64,000 bases of DNA from Eustoma russellianum (GCA_036186865.1 AP025067.1:27869419-27933418), one strand, 5' to 3'. Positions 43,230 through 54,272 are shown, counted from the first letter of the stretch. Translations and numbers: made by a program. The notes: a model not told the origin generated them from the letters alone.

Positions 43230-43865
43230 GTGATATTTGTTGATGATTTCTCTCGTATGACACGGTTGTATATCCTAAAACACAAATCCGAGGTATCAAA
43301 TAAATTCATCCAGTTCTACAACATGATACACACACTGTTTGATACAAAAAATACAGATCTTTCGATCCGACAACGGGGGGAGTATCTTGATAGTAATCTG
43401 GGACAATTTTTCCGTACTAATGGTATTATATACCAGACCTCTTGTGTCCATACACCTGAACAAAACAGCGTCGCCAAAAGAAAAAATCTTGTTATTCTCG
43501 AAATGATTTCTCACGTACGACATGTCCCGATGAGTTTTTGGCCGGATGCCGTATCTACTACTACCTACTTGATAAACCGTCTTCCTACCAAAGTTCTTCA
43601 ATACCAAACACCACTTCGAACCTTATCTACCCAACATGATTTACCCTCTATATATACTCTTCCTCCGTTAGTCTTTGAGTGCATTGTCTTCACTCATATG
43701 CCCAAACACGACTGGACTAAACTTGATCCCTGCGCTGAAAAGTGCATCTTTGTTGGATATGTCACTACTCAAAAGGGCTATCGGTGTTATAATCCTCGCA
43801 CCCGCCGAATTCATGTCATCATGAACTGTTTATTCCTCGAAACAGAATACTATTACACCCCTTAA
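43230..43865 (+). pseudogene. copia integrase core (substituted catalytic surroundings)
   Basis: Open for 211 codons. MIFVDDFSRMTRLYILKHKS holds the first Asp region. The second Asp region reads LSIRQRGEYLDS, where this family usually has a Asp-Asn-Gly-Gly stretch, so the catalytic Asp is not visible. The Glu region reads HTPEQNSVAKRKN, with Lys where the catalytic Glu normally stands. The protein would be inactive even though it is open. The downstream part (CIFVGYVTTQKGYRCYNP) is the conserved end. Confidence 0.85.
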
Positions 43866-44329
43866 TCTCAGCTTCAGGGGGAGATTTCGACTGAGGGAAA
43901 CCTAGATTGGTTGGTGTCATCCCATGCTTGTCCAACGGTCGTACCAACGGGGCAAGTAGATGGCACTGAATGTGCTGTAGCTCCCAATACTGTACCACCT
44001 GAGGTATGCGTACCTCTTAATGATCCTCTAGTAATGAGTGATGTACCTAAGGTAATAAGTTCGGATACTAGCACTGTGAAATCTATTCTTGTTTTTGATA
44101 CTGAAACTAATCGATGTTCTCCCATGCCAGATACAGACCTTTCCTCTATTCACCCAACTATCCCCGAAACTTGTACAGGTACAGATTCTAGTGAAAAACA
44201 GCAGGTACTAGTGCTTTCTCCAAGAGCCAAGCGAGGAGTACCCCCTGGTCGGTACTCTCCAAGGCAAGTACCTAATGCCTCCAGGTATCCAGTACACCTG
44301 TCTATGGGAGGAGTGTCTGACATGGCCCA

Positions 44330-45900
44330 ATGATTCTTTGTCTCTCTATGTGCCAAACAGATTCTATGAACCGCTGAAGAAGCCAAAACTCAACCAAAGT
44401 GGGAAGAAGCTATGATAACTGAAATGGAAGCCTTGGATAAAAATCAAACATGGGAAAAGTGCCTTCTGCCTCCTGGAAAAAGGTTTGTAAGGTGCCGTTG
44501 GATGTTTACTATCAAATGCAAAGCTGATGGCACTGTTGAAAGGAACAAGGCCCGTCTCATAGCAAAAGGGTACACTTAGACGTACGGAATTGACTATTCA
44601 GAGACATTTTCTCCTGTGGCCCGAATTGACACGATCAGAGTATTGTTTTCTATTGTTGCCACTCAAATTTGGCCTCTATATCAGTTTGATGTTAAGAATG
44701 CGTTTCTCCATGGTGATTTAAATGAAGAAGTATATATGGATCCTCCTCCTAGTTTTTCAACAGAGTTCAAAACAGGAGAAGTCTGCAGGTTAAGAAAGGC
44801 TTTGTACGGAGTAAAACAGTCTCCATGAGCATGGTTTGGGAGATTTACCGAAGTTACGAAAAAGGATAGGTATCAATAAAGTAATGCGGATCATACATTG
44901 TTTATAAAGCGAAGAAAGGAGCTAGTGGCGTGCTTAATCATCTATGTAGATGATATGGTAATTACAGAGAACGATCTCGAAGAGATTATCTGTCTCAGAA
45001 AATATCTATTTAAGAAGTTCGAAATGAAGGACCTTGGACGGTTAAAGTATTTTTTTGGGAATTGAGGTGTTGAGGTCTAAGTCTGGAATCTACATATCAT
45101 AGAGGAAGTATGTCCTGAATCTTCTTGCTGAGGTTGGAATGCTTGACTGCAAACCGTGCGACACTTCTATAGTAGTAAATCAGAAACTACAAGTTATTGA
45201 CGGAGCATCGTCTACAGATAAAGGACAATACCAATGTTTGGTTGGCAAGTTAATTTACTTGTCACATACTCGGCCTGATATTATGTTTGCAGTGAGTGTG
45301 GTCAGTCAGTTTATGCACTGTCCTCAGGAACATCATATGGATGTAGTCATGCGGATTCTGCGATATCTGAAGCATACGCCAGGAAGAGGGATTGTTTTTT
45401 TGCAACAACGGACACTTGAATATTTAGGCCTATACCGATGCAGACTGGGCTGAGAGTTTGGTGGATCGAAAATCCACTTCTGGCTATTTCGTGCTCGTAG
45501 GTGGTAATCTTGTGACGTGGAGAAGCAAAAAACAGAAGGTTGTCGCCCTATCTAGCACCGAGGCTGAGTTTTGAGGAATTGTAAAAGGGATCACTGAGAT
45601 ACTATGGGTCCAGAAGTTGCTTAGAGATATTGGGTTACAGTTTGACTTGCCCTCTTTACTAATGTGTGGTAATAAAGCGTCTATCAGCATATCTGAGAAT
45701 CCAATATAACATGATCGGACCAAACATATAGAGATTGACCACCACTTTATCAAGGAAAAGTTGGAAGGGAAAATTGTTAAGTTACTGTTTGTCAGATCAG
45801 AAGATCAGTTAGCAGACGTGTTAACCAAGGCGATCAATAGAAGGTCTTTTGAGGCAGTCTTGTGCAAGTTGACCATTGTTCACCCCACGGTTCAACTTGA
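44330..45900 (+). pseudogene. copia reverse transcriptase and RNase H (broken)
   Basis: RT is readable as WEEAMITEMEALDKNQTWEK, then RWMFTIKCKADGTVERNKAR. The catalytic Asp lies in QFDVKNAFLHGDLNEEVYMD (44616-44828). YVDDMVITEND (44945-44975) follows, and 45139-45453 has KPCDTSIVVNQ and TRPDIMFAVSVVSQFM. RNase H follows with DRKSTSGYFVLVGGN, VVALSSTEAEF and HDRTKHIEIDHHFIKEKLEG, ending at ADVLTKAINRRSFEAVL. Stops occur near 44578, 44828, 45065 and 45574, with a few others. Confidence 0.9.
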
Positions 45901-45907
45901 GGGGGAG

Positions 45908-46151
45908 TGTTAGCAATCCCTAATTGTTAGGGATCAGATCACGGGACCGTTATTCTTGGGATGTGAATGAGATAATTTAGGACAAATGTTTTTGTATATG
46001 ATTTGTATGAATTAAATTCATTTATTGAGATTCCTTGTATAGAAGAAAATAACGTGTATAAGTTTGACTGTTGTAGAGGAGAAAAAATCATTGAGAAATA
46101 CATACTTTTCGTATGAAATTGTTTGCCCTACTCTGTTAACACTTCTACACA
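45908..46151 (+). repeat. 3' LTR of the copia element
   Basis: 244 bp; about nine differences from the 5' LTR by hand count. Confidence 0.95.
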
Positions 46152-46750
46152 CCAAACATATAATCAGGTTGGCCTTATTACAAGAACACGGGACGTTCCA
46201 CTAACGCCGGCCTCAACTGTCAGATTGGATAAGAAAGTATACGCACAGAGTTCAAGTCAAGTTAAATTAGCTTGGCCCGTCTGTGTTTACTAGAAGCAGC
46301 TCGACTAAGGTGGCCATTTCCACGTAGGTATTTTTATCTGACATTCCGACACGTGCTGCCAACTCACCGACATCTAGCCAACATGCACAAGCAAGTCAGG
46401 ACATTATGCAGCACATGACGTCCCTAAACATTCATTGACGAGTCAAAAATTACAAAAAGAATTATTACCTTCCAACAAAAGGCGTGCTGAGACAAGTTTG
46501 AGAAAACATTCAGACATAATTTTCAAATTACCAAATATTCCCGTAAGGATACAGGTTTCTTTAAATTTCTACATATACTAAATGCAAAGCATGAGGCAAC
46601 CCACAACTAACTTGAGCATCGGAGGTTCTTCCCTAGAGTCATATTTCTGGAACTTCTAACGTTGTTAACTATTACAGAATTTTCAACAAAAATTCCATAT
46701 ATTTTACATCAAGATCATCTTTTCATCTAAAAGACAATCCAGTTTTGTCA

Positions 46751-46770
46751 TTTTGGTGCAAGAATGAGGG
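46751..46770 (+). promoter_or_regulatory. primer-binding-like site of the split Tat derivative
   Basis: TTTTGGTGCAAGAATGAGGG directly after the LTR end TTTTGTCA; compare TTTGGCGCTAGAAGGAGG at 4787-4770 (minus). Confidence 0.65.
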
Positions 46771-47390
46771 TCACCCAAGCCTCATTTTCATACCTTTCTT
46801 ACCCTATAACACAAAAAGCTATTTGAAATGGGTAGAACTAATCAACATAATGGTGAGGAATTCTCTAACCATCACAGAAACAAAGGCCCCAATCATCCAT
46901 CAGAGTAGGACTTCAATGAATAGGTTGGGCGCCACGATGTGAACCTAGGAACCACCCATGAGGAACAAACGTAAGTTGTGCAATACGTTGTTCAAAACAT
47001 TAGCACGTTTCAAGCTTTGGTCGAATAGATCAAAGAAAAAGCCTATGAGACAATGCATTCCGTCGAAGACCTTCCAGACCACCATTGGGAAGGACAAAAA
47101 TCTAAAGAATGTTCCTCCACACCGAGGGATGAATCTATGATGGATGTAAGATGCAAAGGAAAAACCCCTTAGAACGATGTTCCTCATTCCAAGAGAAAGC
47201 TATTGGATGTCAGGACAAGTTAGTCCAAATATGCACAGATTTCTTGCTCATAGTTGGTCATTTATTTAAAAGTTTTAATAAGTCAGCTACAATGCAAAGC
47301 TCTTTGAGCAAGAACCAATTTTATTCTACATAAAGGGATTATTCGAGACAAGTTCTTAACTTGGTGATTTTAGAAGGTCCGAATCATCAT
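46771..47390 (+). other. internal non-coding part of the Tat derivative
   Basis: Several short ORFs (46745-47333) on both strands without recognisable gag or pol motifs. No gene is supported. Confidence 0.45.
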
Positions 47391-47395
47391 ACAGG

Positions 47396-47756
47396 TTTTT
47401 CCATATGGTCTTAGTAGGTTTGAGTGTCATCTCCAACAAGAGCCCAAGTGGAACAAATTTTCTCAAATGGCCTCACCAGGTCTGAGGTCTTCCCCAACAA
47501 AGGGGCTGAGCATCTTTCTCTATAAGGAGACAAAATAGAACATGTTTTTCCATATGACCTCAGCATGTATGAGCGTCTCTCCCAACAAGGAAAAAAACAG
47601 AACATGTTTTTCCATATGACCTCAGAAGGTCTGAGCGTTGTCCCAATGAGAGATTTAAGGGGAACATGTATTCCCACTTAATGCCCAGCAAGTTTGAACC
47701 ATCCATCCTACATGAAAGAATCGAAAGAGGAGCATGTCTTCCCACCTTATGATCTT
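47396..47756 (+). repeat. tandem array, ~62-bp unit, about six copies
   Basis: Units begin TTTTTCCATATG(G/A)... at about 47396, 47544 and 47606, with diverged copies at about 47458 (TTTCTCAAATGGCCTCACC), 47668 and 47736. Most contain CCTCA..A.GTCTGAGCGT and end GAACATG. Confidence 0.8.
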
Positions 47757-47917
47757 TTAGGGATCATAACTGAAGCGAAGCTTCCAATAAAATTAATAGA
47801 ACATGTTTTGTGAATTTGAAATATGTTTTAATGATCCATCACACTATATGTAAATGGGTTTACATATAATGTTTTAATGGTCCATCACACTATATGTTTA
47901 ATGTACCTAAAGGAACC

Positions 47918-48320
47918 TCCAGCAGATGCTATCTCGGCCTCATCGGATGTCATGTCTTCAACGTTAAGCAGGTCTTGACAAAGCCTCCAGCGGAGGTCAT
48001 CCTCTAATGGGGTAATCTCGATCTCAATTGGAGGTCATCTCTTTAACGTCCAACATGTCTTAACGAAGCCTCCAGCGGATGTCATCTCTTCAACATCAAG
48101 CAGGTCTTAGCGAAGCCTCCAATGAAGGTCATATTGGCCTCAAGTGGAGGTCATCTGCTCAATGTCAAACAGGTATTGACGAATCCTTTAGCAGCGGTCA
48201 TCTCGGCCTCTAGTAGAGATCATCTCCTCAACGTCAGGTTGGTCTTAACAAAGCCTCCAGCGGCGACCATCTCGGCCTCGCGTGGTATTCATTACCTCAA
48301 AGTCAGGCAGGTGTTGAATA
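47918..48320 (+). repeat. tandem array, ~69-bp unit, about six copies
   Basis: Units begin CCTCCAGCGGAGGTCATCTC-like at about 47918, 47986, 48070, 48117, 48186 and 48255. They carry GGCCTC, TTCAACGTCA and GCAGGTCTTGACGAAG. Copies differ by substitutions and indels. Confidence 0.82.
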
Positions 48321-48448
48321 TGACAAGTCTCAATCATCTTTGTAGACAAAGAATCCTAGCAAAGCAGAACTTTCGAAACAATTAAGAGAACAGAAAGATA
48401 TACCTTACGATTCCAATTCCTAAGGCAGATCTAGGGACATCTGATGAG

Positions 48449-48830
48449 GTGAAAATTAACACGCTCAAAATCCTTAAGTATACTCAAGTCAGCATACTGC
48501 GTGCATGGGCCAACTGACCTGACAAGGACGCAGATCATCTGAGGTGCAGGTCATCCACACTGGCTCAACATGCTGTCAGGTCAGGGTCATCAAAGGGACG
48601 CAAGGCGTTCTATTGAGGTTGGTCTCAACCGTAAAGTTGGCTACGCTAGTACCGGACAAAGTTCAAGCCATGTTAAATCAGCTCGGCCCGACCCTAACGG
48701 GAAGCAGCTTAACTAAGGCAACCACCGCCATTCAGGCAGCTTCGCCTAACATTGCAACACATGGCGCTATCTCACTGACACGCAGGTAGTTTCGCCTGAC
48801 ACTTAGACTGGCTCCTTATGTGCTCTAAGG
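48449..48830 (+). repeat. second LTR of the Tat derivative, truncated
   Basis: TGAAAATTAACACGCTC parallels TGTAAAAAAATCAACCCGCTC at 40537. Similarity runs through ACTGACCTGACAAGGACGCA and CAAGCCATGTTAAATCAGCT, then fades. The block present near 46604-46660 in the first LTR is missing here. Confidence 0.7.
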
Positions 48831-49813
48831 CACAACCTGGAACGACGTCCTGATTGTTTGAGAAATTTTTCAATTCGTACCATATTTTGTGGTTTTTTAA
48901 ATTAAAACACCATACTTTTTTGAAATCTTTCTCTTCTGGTGTGTTTGTTGCGTGTACTTAAATACACACATTGAAAGGTGTACTATGTGTGGACCCACAT
49001 ATAATACACCTTCTCGTGTGAATGTTTTTAGTTGCTTTTGTTTTGAGGATATGTATTAGAGACACAAATATTAGGGCGACAATATTATCTCCTATTGGTT
49101 CCATAAATGGACTCAGTCTTCTATAAATAGACTCGAGTCGTTTATTCTTTATTTTCTTTTAACATGCTAGTGAATGAGATCGTGAGGAAAGAAAGGTAGG
49201 TAGAAATAAAGTTCAGGCTACCACCAGTTATGACTTCAATAATTGTATTTTAGAGATTATAGGAGTATATCATTCTAATAGGTTTGTACTGCAATAAGAA
49301 TAATTTATTCAATATAAATCTTGTGAGGAAAGATACATGTACTTTATTTTAAGAATGAATAAAATATACAAGTATAAAAAGATCAATTTCCCATAAACAG
49401 TCACTTTATTTAATCTGACTATTTTAAAGCAAATCAAAAGTACATAGCGTCGCCCTTATCATTATTATTTTTTTCTTTTCAAAACTCATGTCACATAAGA
49501 AGAGGAGAAACAAATTATGAACTTAGCCGTACCATATTTTTATATAATTCGTTCTTATACAGGTGTTGCTTCTGCTTATTATTTTTTTCTCACTATACGC
49601 TTTGCACGTACCAAAATTGCTAACTCATAGTACAATATCCTTTTTTTTAAAAGTACAATATCTATAACTTGGATAAATTTCAATACGTAATGTTTGCTGT
49701 TTCTTCTGTTCTATCTACCAGACGGGGTGTGAGTTAGAATAGGAAAGCACAAAGGCATGTGGAAGAGGTAACCATTACATAGTAGGAAGCATGTGGGAAG
49801 GGGACGTACTATT
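48831..49813. other. AT-rich intergenic stretch
   Basis: No gene. 49440-49650 is very AT-rich and low in complexity. No repeat family is recognised. Confidence 0.4.
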
Positions 49814-50014
49814 ATGAAATGCGGGTTGAGATCTCTTCACCCCTATTTTTCTCACCTCCTTTGTGACCACGCGACACGTGGCAGTAAGAGAGGAGGCTGA
49901 GGCTAGATGAGGGTCACCTGCATCTAGCCTCACCACCATCCCTTGCTGCCACGTGTCGTGCGGTCATGCGTCACCGCACCCCTTGCGGTGAGGGAATCCT
50001 ATCCCATGAAATGC
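49814..50014 (+). mobile_element. ABRE-MITE copy with perfect 9-bp target duplication
   Basis: The element is 49823-50005 (183 bp), GGGTTGAGATCTCTTC to GGGAATCCTATCCC. ATGAAATGC flanks it on both sides (49814-49822, 50006-50014). Arms pair along their length; cores GCGACACGTGGCAG and GCCACGTGTCGTGC. This is the clearest copy for defining the ends. Confidence 0.95.
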
Positions 50015-50224
50015 TAGGGGTGTACAAGTAGCTAGAATTTTTGTTGGAGGAGACAAATTTGTACCATCGGTGGTTGTATTTGCCTTAAACTCTATCCCTT
50101 TATTATTTGCTTGTGAGAGTTGTCTACTGTCTCAACCACCACTTGTTTCGGGTTGATTTTTTTTTCTAAACAAAAAGTCAAATCTCATGCCGGGTTTATA
50201 TTGTTTCAGCTTTATAGAATTGTG

Positions 50225-50460
50225 CCGAAGATATAAATCAGGAATTCATCGATATTTAGATTGGTAAGGCGTTATCAGACACCTCATACAAGGAACCCGC
50301 TGCAAACCGGCTTGTAAACCAGCACCTAATTGGATAGGATTTTTGCTTTTGGCCTTCAGACCGAGATGGGAATGATGGTGGCATGTTGTACGTGTTCTGG
50401 TTCAAATATGCATCTTTCGAGAACCATGTTCGAACCTGAATACTAAATGAGTTATGTCTT
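50225..50460 (-). mobile_element. SINE-B, minus orientation
   Basis: GATATAAATCAGGAATTCAT, AGACACCTCATACAAGGAAC and CTGCAAACCGGCTTG mirror the family body. CATGTTCGAACCTGAATAC (B box inverted) and AAATGAGTTATGTCTTGAG close the right side. Confidence 0.6.
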
Positions 50461-50523
50461 GAGACTAGTTCATTGTTTTTCTTTTCTTAGTGAGTGTATG
50501 TGGTGTGGGGGTTAGGAGGGGTT

Positions 50524-50705
50524 GGGTATGGGGGGATGATATCTCCTCATCTAAACTCCTTCATCCCTCTCTCCATCGCACGACACGTGGCAGCAGTGGG
50601 AGGGTGGTGATCTAGCCTCATCATCCTCCCCCTGCTGCTACGTGTCGTGCGATGGGAAGAATGGTGAATGATTTTGGGGTGAGATAATCCAATCCCGGGT
50701 ATGGG
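50524..50705 (+). mobile_element. ABRE-MITE copy with perfect 9-bp target duplication
   Basis: The element is 50533-50696, GGGATGATATCTCC to ATAATCCAATCCC. GGGTATGGG flanks it on both sides. Cores are GCACGACACGTGGCAG and GCTACGTGTCGTGC. Confidence 0.92.
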
Positions 50706-50940
50706 AGGTTCAGGTAATGGAGACGTACTTGTAAACCATCACCTAATTGGATAGGATTTTGGCTTTTGGTCTTTAGAGCGAGATAGGAATGTCGGTGCCA
50801 TGCTGTACGTGTTCTGGTTCAAATATGCATCTTTCGAGAACAATGTTCGAACCTGAATACTAAATGAGCTATGTCTTGAGACTAGTTCATTGTTTTTCTT
50901 TTCTTAGTGAGTGTATGTGGTGTGGGGGTTAGGAGGGGTT

Positions 50941-51113
50941 GGGTATGAGGGATGAGATCTCCTCATCTAAAATCCTTCACCCTTCTCTTCATCGCACGAC
51001 ACGTGGCAACAGTGGGAGGGTCACCACCCTCCTACTGCTGCCACGTATCGTGCGATGGAGAGAATGATAAATGATTTTGAGGTGAGATGAGATAATCCAA
51101 TCCCGGGTATGGG
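50941..51113 (+). mobile_element. ABRE-MITE copy, duplicated from the copy at 50524
   Basis: Same flanks (GGGTATGAG left, GGGTATGGG right), so it was carried by the 410-bp duplication. The central loop is shortened; arm two has CCACGTATCGTGC, losing its CACGTG core. Confidence 0.9.
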
Positions 51114-51137
51114 AGGTTCAGGTAATGGAGACGGAGG

Positions 51138-51657
51138 GGAATGATATATTCATCAAATGCTAGTGGAACTTTCAAAAGAGGAAAAAATAAAAAATTGACA
51201 AGGGATGGACTAAATTCACACGTGGGGCTCACTGTATATAATGAGACATGATTTCTTGTCGATAGTGCTGGCAAAGTATCACGTATCAAATCCACATCCA
51301 TATTTCTCTCTTTTTCTATGCAAAGATAAAGTCACACCTTCACATAATTGTGCTAATTCCAATAAATTTTGTAGACGATGTAAATCAATAACTAAACATT
51401 TTTTATATTGGTAAAACATTTATCAAATAATACACACAATGTGTCTATTACAACTAAGCCAACAATCATATTACCTTCAAAAGGAAAAAAAGGAAAATTT
51501 TGAGAGGAACAAGAGAAACCAAGAGAGGAAAAAAAATGGTGCGAGGACATTGAGGCTGTACGTGGCGACAATAGTGAAATTTCCTTCCATTAACGTTAGC
51601 AATTGAACCACAGAAGCATTAGCGTGGTTATCAAGCTTAATACTCTAATTAAGTAAT
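51138..51657. other. AT-rich intergenic stretch
   Basis: No gene or repeat recognised; the minus ORF at 51032-51301 partly covers a MITE and is not a gene. Confidence 0.4.
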
Positions 51658-51821
51658 CAATACGCTAGCTAATCATCATCCGGACCAAGTATATCCCAAG
51701 CTGTCGTTGGAGTCTGGGGAGGGTAAGTGGTAGGCAGACAATGCCTCAATCCCAAAGAATAGAAAGTCTGTTTTCAGTGAGACATCCGGCTCTATATGTA
51801 CCTGCCAATACGCTAGCTAAT
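51658..51821 (-). mobile_element. severely truncated RTE-like LINE tail with 16-bp target duplication
   Basis: CAATACGCTAGCTAAT is present at 51658-51673 and 51806-51821. The 132-bp insert between is the 3' end of the LINE at 18975 (GGGAGGGTAAGTGGTAGGCA, TCAGTGAGACATCCGGCTCT). Confidence 0.92.
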
Positions 51822-51942
51822 ACATGAGTCAATTTTTTCAGTTACAGATCTAAATACCTGAAATTGTCCATGACAAAGTAATTAGGATGGTAACAGATTG
51901 AGTCGACAAGATAACAACTCAACCCACTATCATTGGGAGCAA

Positions 51943-52143
51943 ACTTCCATCGGGATAGGATCCCCTCACTGTAAGGGGGTGTGTTAACGCGTGACCGCGC
52001 GACACGTGGCAGCAAGAGGGGGTGGTGAGGCTAGATGCAGGTGACTCTCATCTAACCTTACCGCCCCTCTTGCTGCCACGTGTCGCGTGGTCACAAAAGG
52101 AGTGAAGAAAATGGGGGTGAGGAGATCTCAACCCACTTCCATC
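51943..52143 (-). mobile_element. ABRE-MITE copy with perfect 9-bp target duplication
   Basis: The element is 51952-52134 (183 bp), GGGATAGGATCCCC to GGAGATCTCAACCC. ACTTCCATC flanks it on both sides. The orientation is opposite to 49823. Cores are GCGACACGTGGCAG and GCCACGTGTCGCG. Confidence 0.95.
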
Positions 52144-53280
52144 TGACTCAAAATATGTTACATGAATTTTACTCAACAAAAATTACCAATGGTCTCATTA
52201 TGTTGTGGGGGCGGGGGCAGTAGAAGATTAAGGTAACTAGAGAACTATTAAATCGATATAGCATAAGGTGATTGAAAGAATTTGAATTGATAAATACCTA
52301 ACAAAATTGAAAGAATATAAGAACACGAAGTTTTGTTCAATATACAATGCTTCTGTTTTAGAGTCTTAGAATTGTTTTTGGAGGTTTTCTACAATATTGA
52401 AGAAACTAGCCTATTTATAGGCAAATACTACATATGTTTATATGTAAAAGCTACGTGAACAAAATAAGAAAAGTTGAAATTGATACCTACCATTTGAAAA
52501 ATAAAAATCATGTTTACACATTGTTGACTAATGTGTGTTCCTATTTGATTTAATTCTACCATCATCCTAGGTGTGATGTTGTGTGCCAATATAAATTTAT
52601 ATTTCTTTTTATCATTTATTTGTAGGTAAGCTCATGTTTACACCCATTCCATAAACTTTTATTTAAAACACATACCTGTCATATGTTTGAAATATAATAT
52701 CCACGTGTGAGTTACAATTTTTCAAGAACTAAAACGTGTTACTGTAAAACTTATTGCTAGATCATTGTATCACATGTTGACGATATTGTATCACATGTTG
52801 ACGATATTGTACTACATCGGACATTTTAAAGTAAAATACATGGGTTATATGAGGATAAAATACCATCATATATTGTCTTAAGGTTTTGAATGGACATGGA
52901 CCTTAATTTATGTAACCCTAAGTTTCAACAGTTTCATTCAATGAATGTAAATGGGTACTAACCGTCAAGAAGCTTAATAATTTTAGTCAAGTTCAAAGGC
53001 TTCAAAACGAAATGGATCGTCCAGATAAAAAAAATAAAAAAGACGTTTCAAATGCACTAGACTTCCGTGTTTATACAAGGTCTAAGAAAAGATCGGATCA
53101 TTTCGCGGTGTGATTTACGCATGCCAAAACCAAAATCACTACTACGAAGAGAAGTTGACGATAATTTTGGTAAATGGTTTTCTCACAAAAGATTATGAAG
53201 CTACTTTGTTTGGTTCGGACGCAAATGATGTGCTTTGAGTTTGAAAACCATGATTAAGGCATAAAAGGCATCTCCAATGA
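52144..53280. other. AT-rich intergenic stretch with a short tandem repeat
   Basis: No gene seen. At about 52763-52810 a 22-bp unit (TGTATCACATGTTGACGATA) is present twice. The rest shows no recognisable feature. Confidence 0.45.
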
Positions 53281-53479
53281 CTAGTTCCCGGGTTGGGATC
53301 TTCTAACCCCACTTTTCTCACCTCTTTGTGACCACGCGACACGTGGCATCAAAGGGGTGGTGAGGCTAGATGCGGATGACCCTCATCTAGCCTCACCACT
53401 CCTCTTTGGTGCCACGTGTCGTGCGGTCACGCGTCACTGCACATTCTTTGCGGTGAGAGTATCCTATCCCCTAGTTCCC
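53281..53479 (+). mobile_element. ABRE-MITE copy with perfect 9-bp target duplication
   Basis: The element is 53290-53470 (181 bp), GGGTTGGGATCTTC to GAGTATCCTATCCC. CTAGTTCCC flanks it on both sides. Cores are GCGACACGTGGCAT and GCCACGTGTCGTG. Confidence 0.95.
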
Positions 53480-53692
53480 ACTACACAGAAGTGGTTGTAT
53501 CTAACTGCAATCAATTTTTTCTCCCTGAAGCAGCTGCAATCACTTCAATGACTACTCGTTTGCACTAAGAAATCATCACCTCTCAACCCCACGCTTGATA
53601 GAATATCTAAAATAATGATGATGTTATTGACCCAGTACCAAGGAGAAGCACCATGTATGTTAGTTCCGACATAATTTTGTAGAGTAAGTTGG

Positions 53693-54140
53693 CGTTTGGT
53701 TCGCACTTGGGTATCGAAATCAGAATCAGAAAAAGTATGACAGGGTATGAGTTTGGAGTATATGAGTTTGGGTGTAAAAGTGATAGTTGTTTGACATTAG
53801 AGTGAGAATGAATATGATATACATTGATGTTGTTTGGAATGTATCAGAATTGAAATGAGTATCGAATGTGGAAATCCAAAAAAGTGGCCGGAAAAATTTG
53901 ATCGGCCGGAATAGTGACCAGCCGACGACGTTGACCTATGTTGACTGGCCATACCCCCATACTCCCATATTGATAGACAAAGGGGCTGATATATCAAAAA
54001 AACGATATCTATTACCAAATACTTACATATCAAACCAAAACTCATTTCCCTCATTTTCTCAAACAAACATCTTTTATAGGTTTGGATTCCTCCAAACTCA
54101 TTCCCTTAATGAGAAACCCCCAATCAAACACTTTCTAAAA
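53693..54140. mobile_element. possible MITE with short imperfect TIRs
   Basis: The left tip GCGTTTGGTTCGCA and the right tip CCAATCAAACAC (the inverse reads GTGTTTGATTGG) resemble the ends of common plant MITEs. The pair of segments GAGTTTGG/CCAAACTC inside also mirror. No target duplication could be fixed. The 134-codon plus ORF at 53868-54272 crosses it and has no domain. Confidence 0.4.
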
Positions 54141-54272
54141 TGTATTTTTGAAACAAATTCTAACAATAGTGGGTTTTGGGTCATAGTTATAGAAATGATG
54201 AAAGGGCGTTGTGCCTTAGGCTCCTGTGTTTGCGCAGGGTCGGAAGAAGAGCCGGATTGCTTCGTCATTTGA

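Larger units (their letters stand above)
40658..46156 (+). mobile_element. complete Ty1/copia retrotransposon with 244-bp LTRs and 5-bp target duplication
   Basis: The element is 40663-46151. CCAAA flanks it at 40658-40662 and 46152-46156. LTRs 40663-40906 and 45908-46151 are each 244 bp, TGTTAGCAATCC to CTTCTACACA, and differ at about nine positions by eye (near 4%). The primer-binding site TGGTATCAGAGC starts at 40907. A polypurine tract (TTGAGGGGGAG) precedes the right LTR. Gene order gag, protease region, integrase, RT, RNase H is complete in layout, though several stops and frameshifts interrupt it. Confidence 0.95.
40537..48830 (+). mobile_element. Tat-derived, non-coding LTR element with tandem repeats, split by a copia insertion
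   Basis: The first LTR is 40537-40662 plus 46157-46750, interrupted by the copia element. It ends AGTTTTGTCA, and directly after comes TTTTGGTGCAAGAATGAGGG, resembling the primer-binding site at 4787-4770. It has the family block AACTTGAGCATCGGAGGTTC. The second LTR starts at 48449 (TGAAAATTAACACGCTC) and follows the first through GGGCCAACTGACCTGACAAG and GCTCGGCCCGACCC, but is cut off near 48830. The 1.7 kb between has no pol or gag, only tandem repeats, so it is a large non-autonomous derivative. Confidence 0.75.
50310..51137 (+). repeat. tandem duplication, ~410-bp unit, each with a MITE
   Basis: CTTGTAAACCAGCACCTAAT near 50310 and CTTGTAAACCATCACCTAAT near 50730 start the two units. Both run through ACGTGTTCTGGTTCAAATAT, GTGTATGTGGTGTGGGGGTT and the MITE, and end GGTTCAGGTAATGGAGACG (50707-50725 and 51117-51135). 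Confidence 0.9.

Noticed and set aside
53868..54272. 134-codon plus ORF
   Set aside because: It spans a possible MITE and low-complexity sequence and shows no domain.
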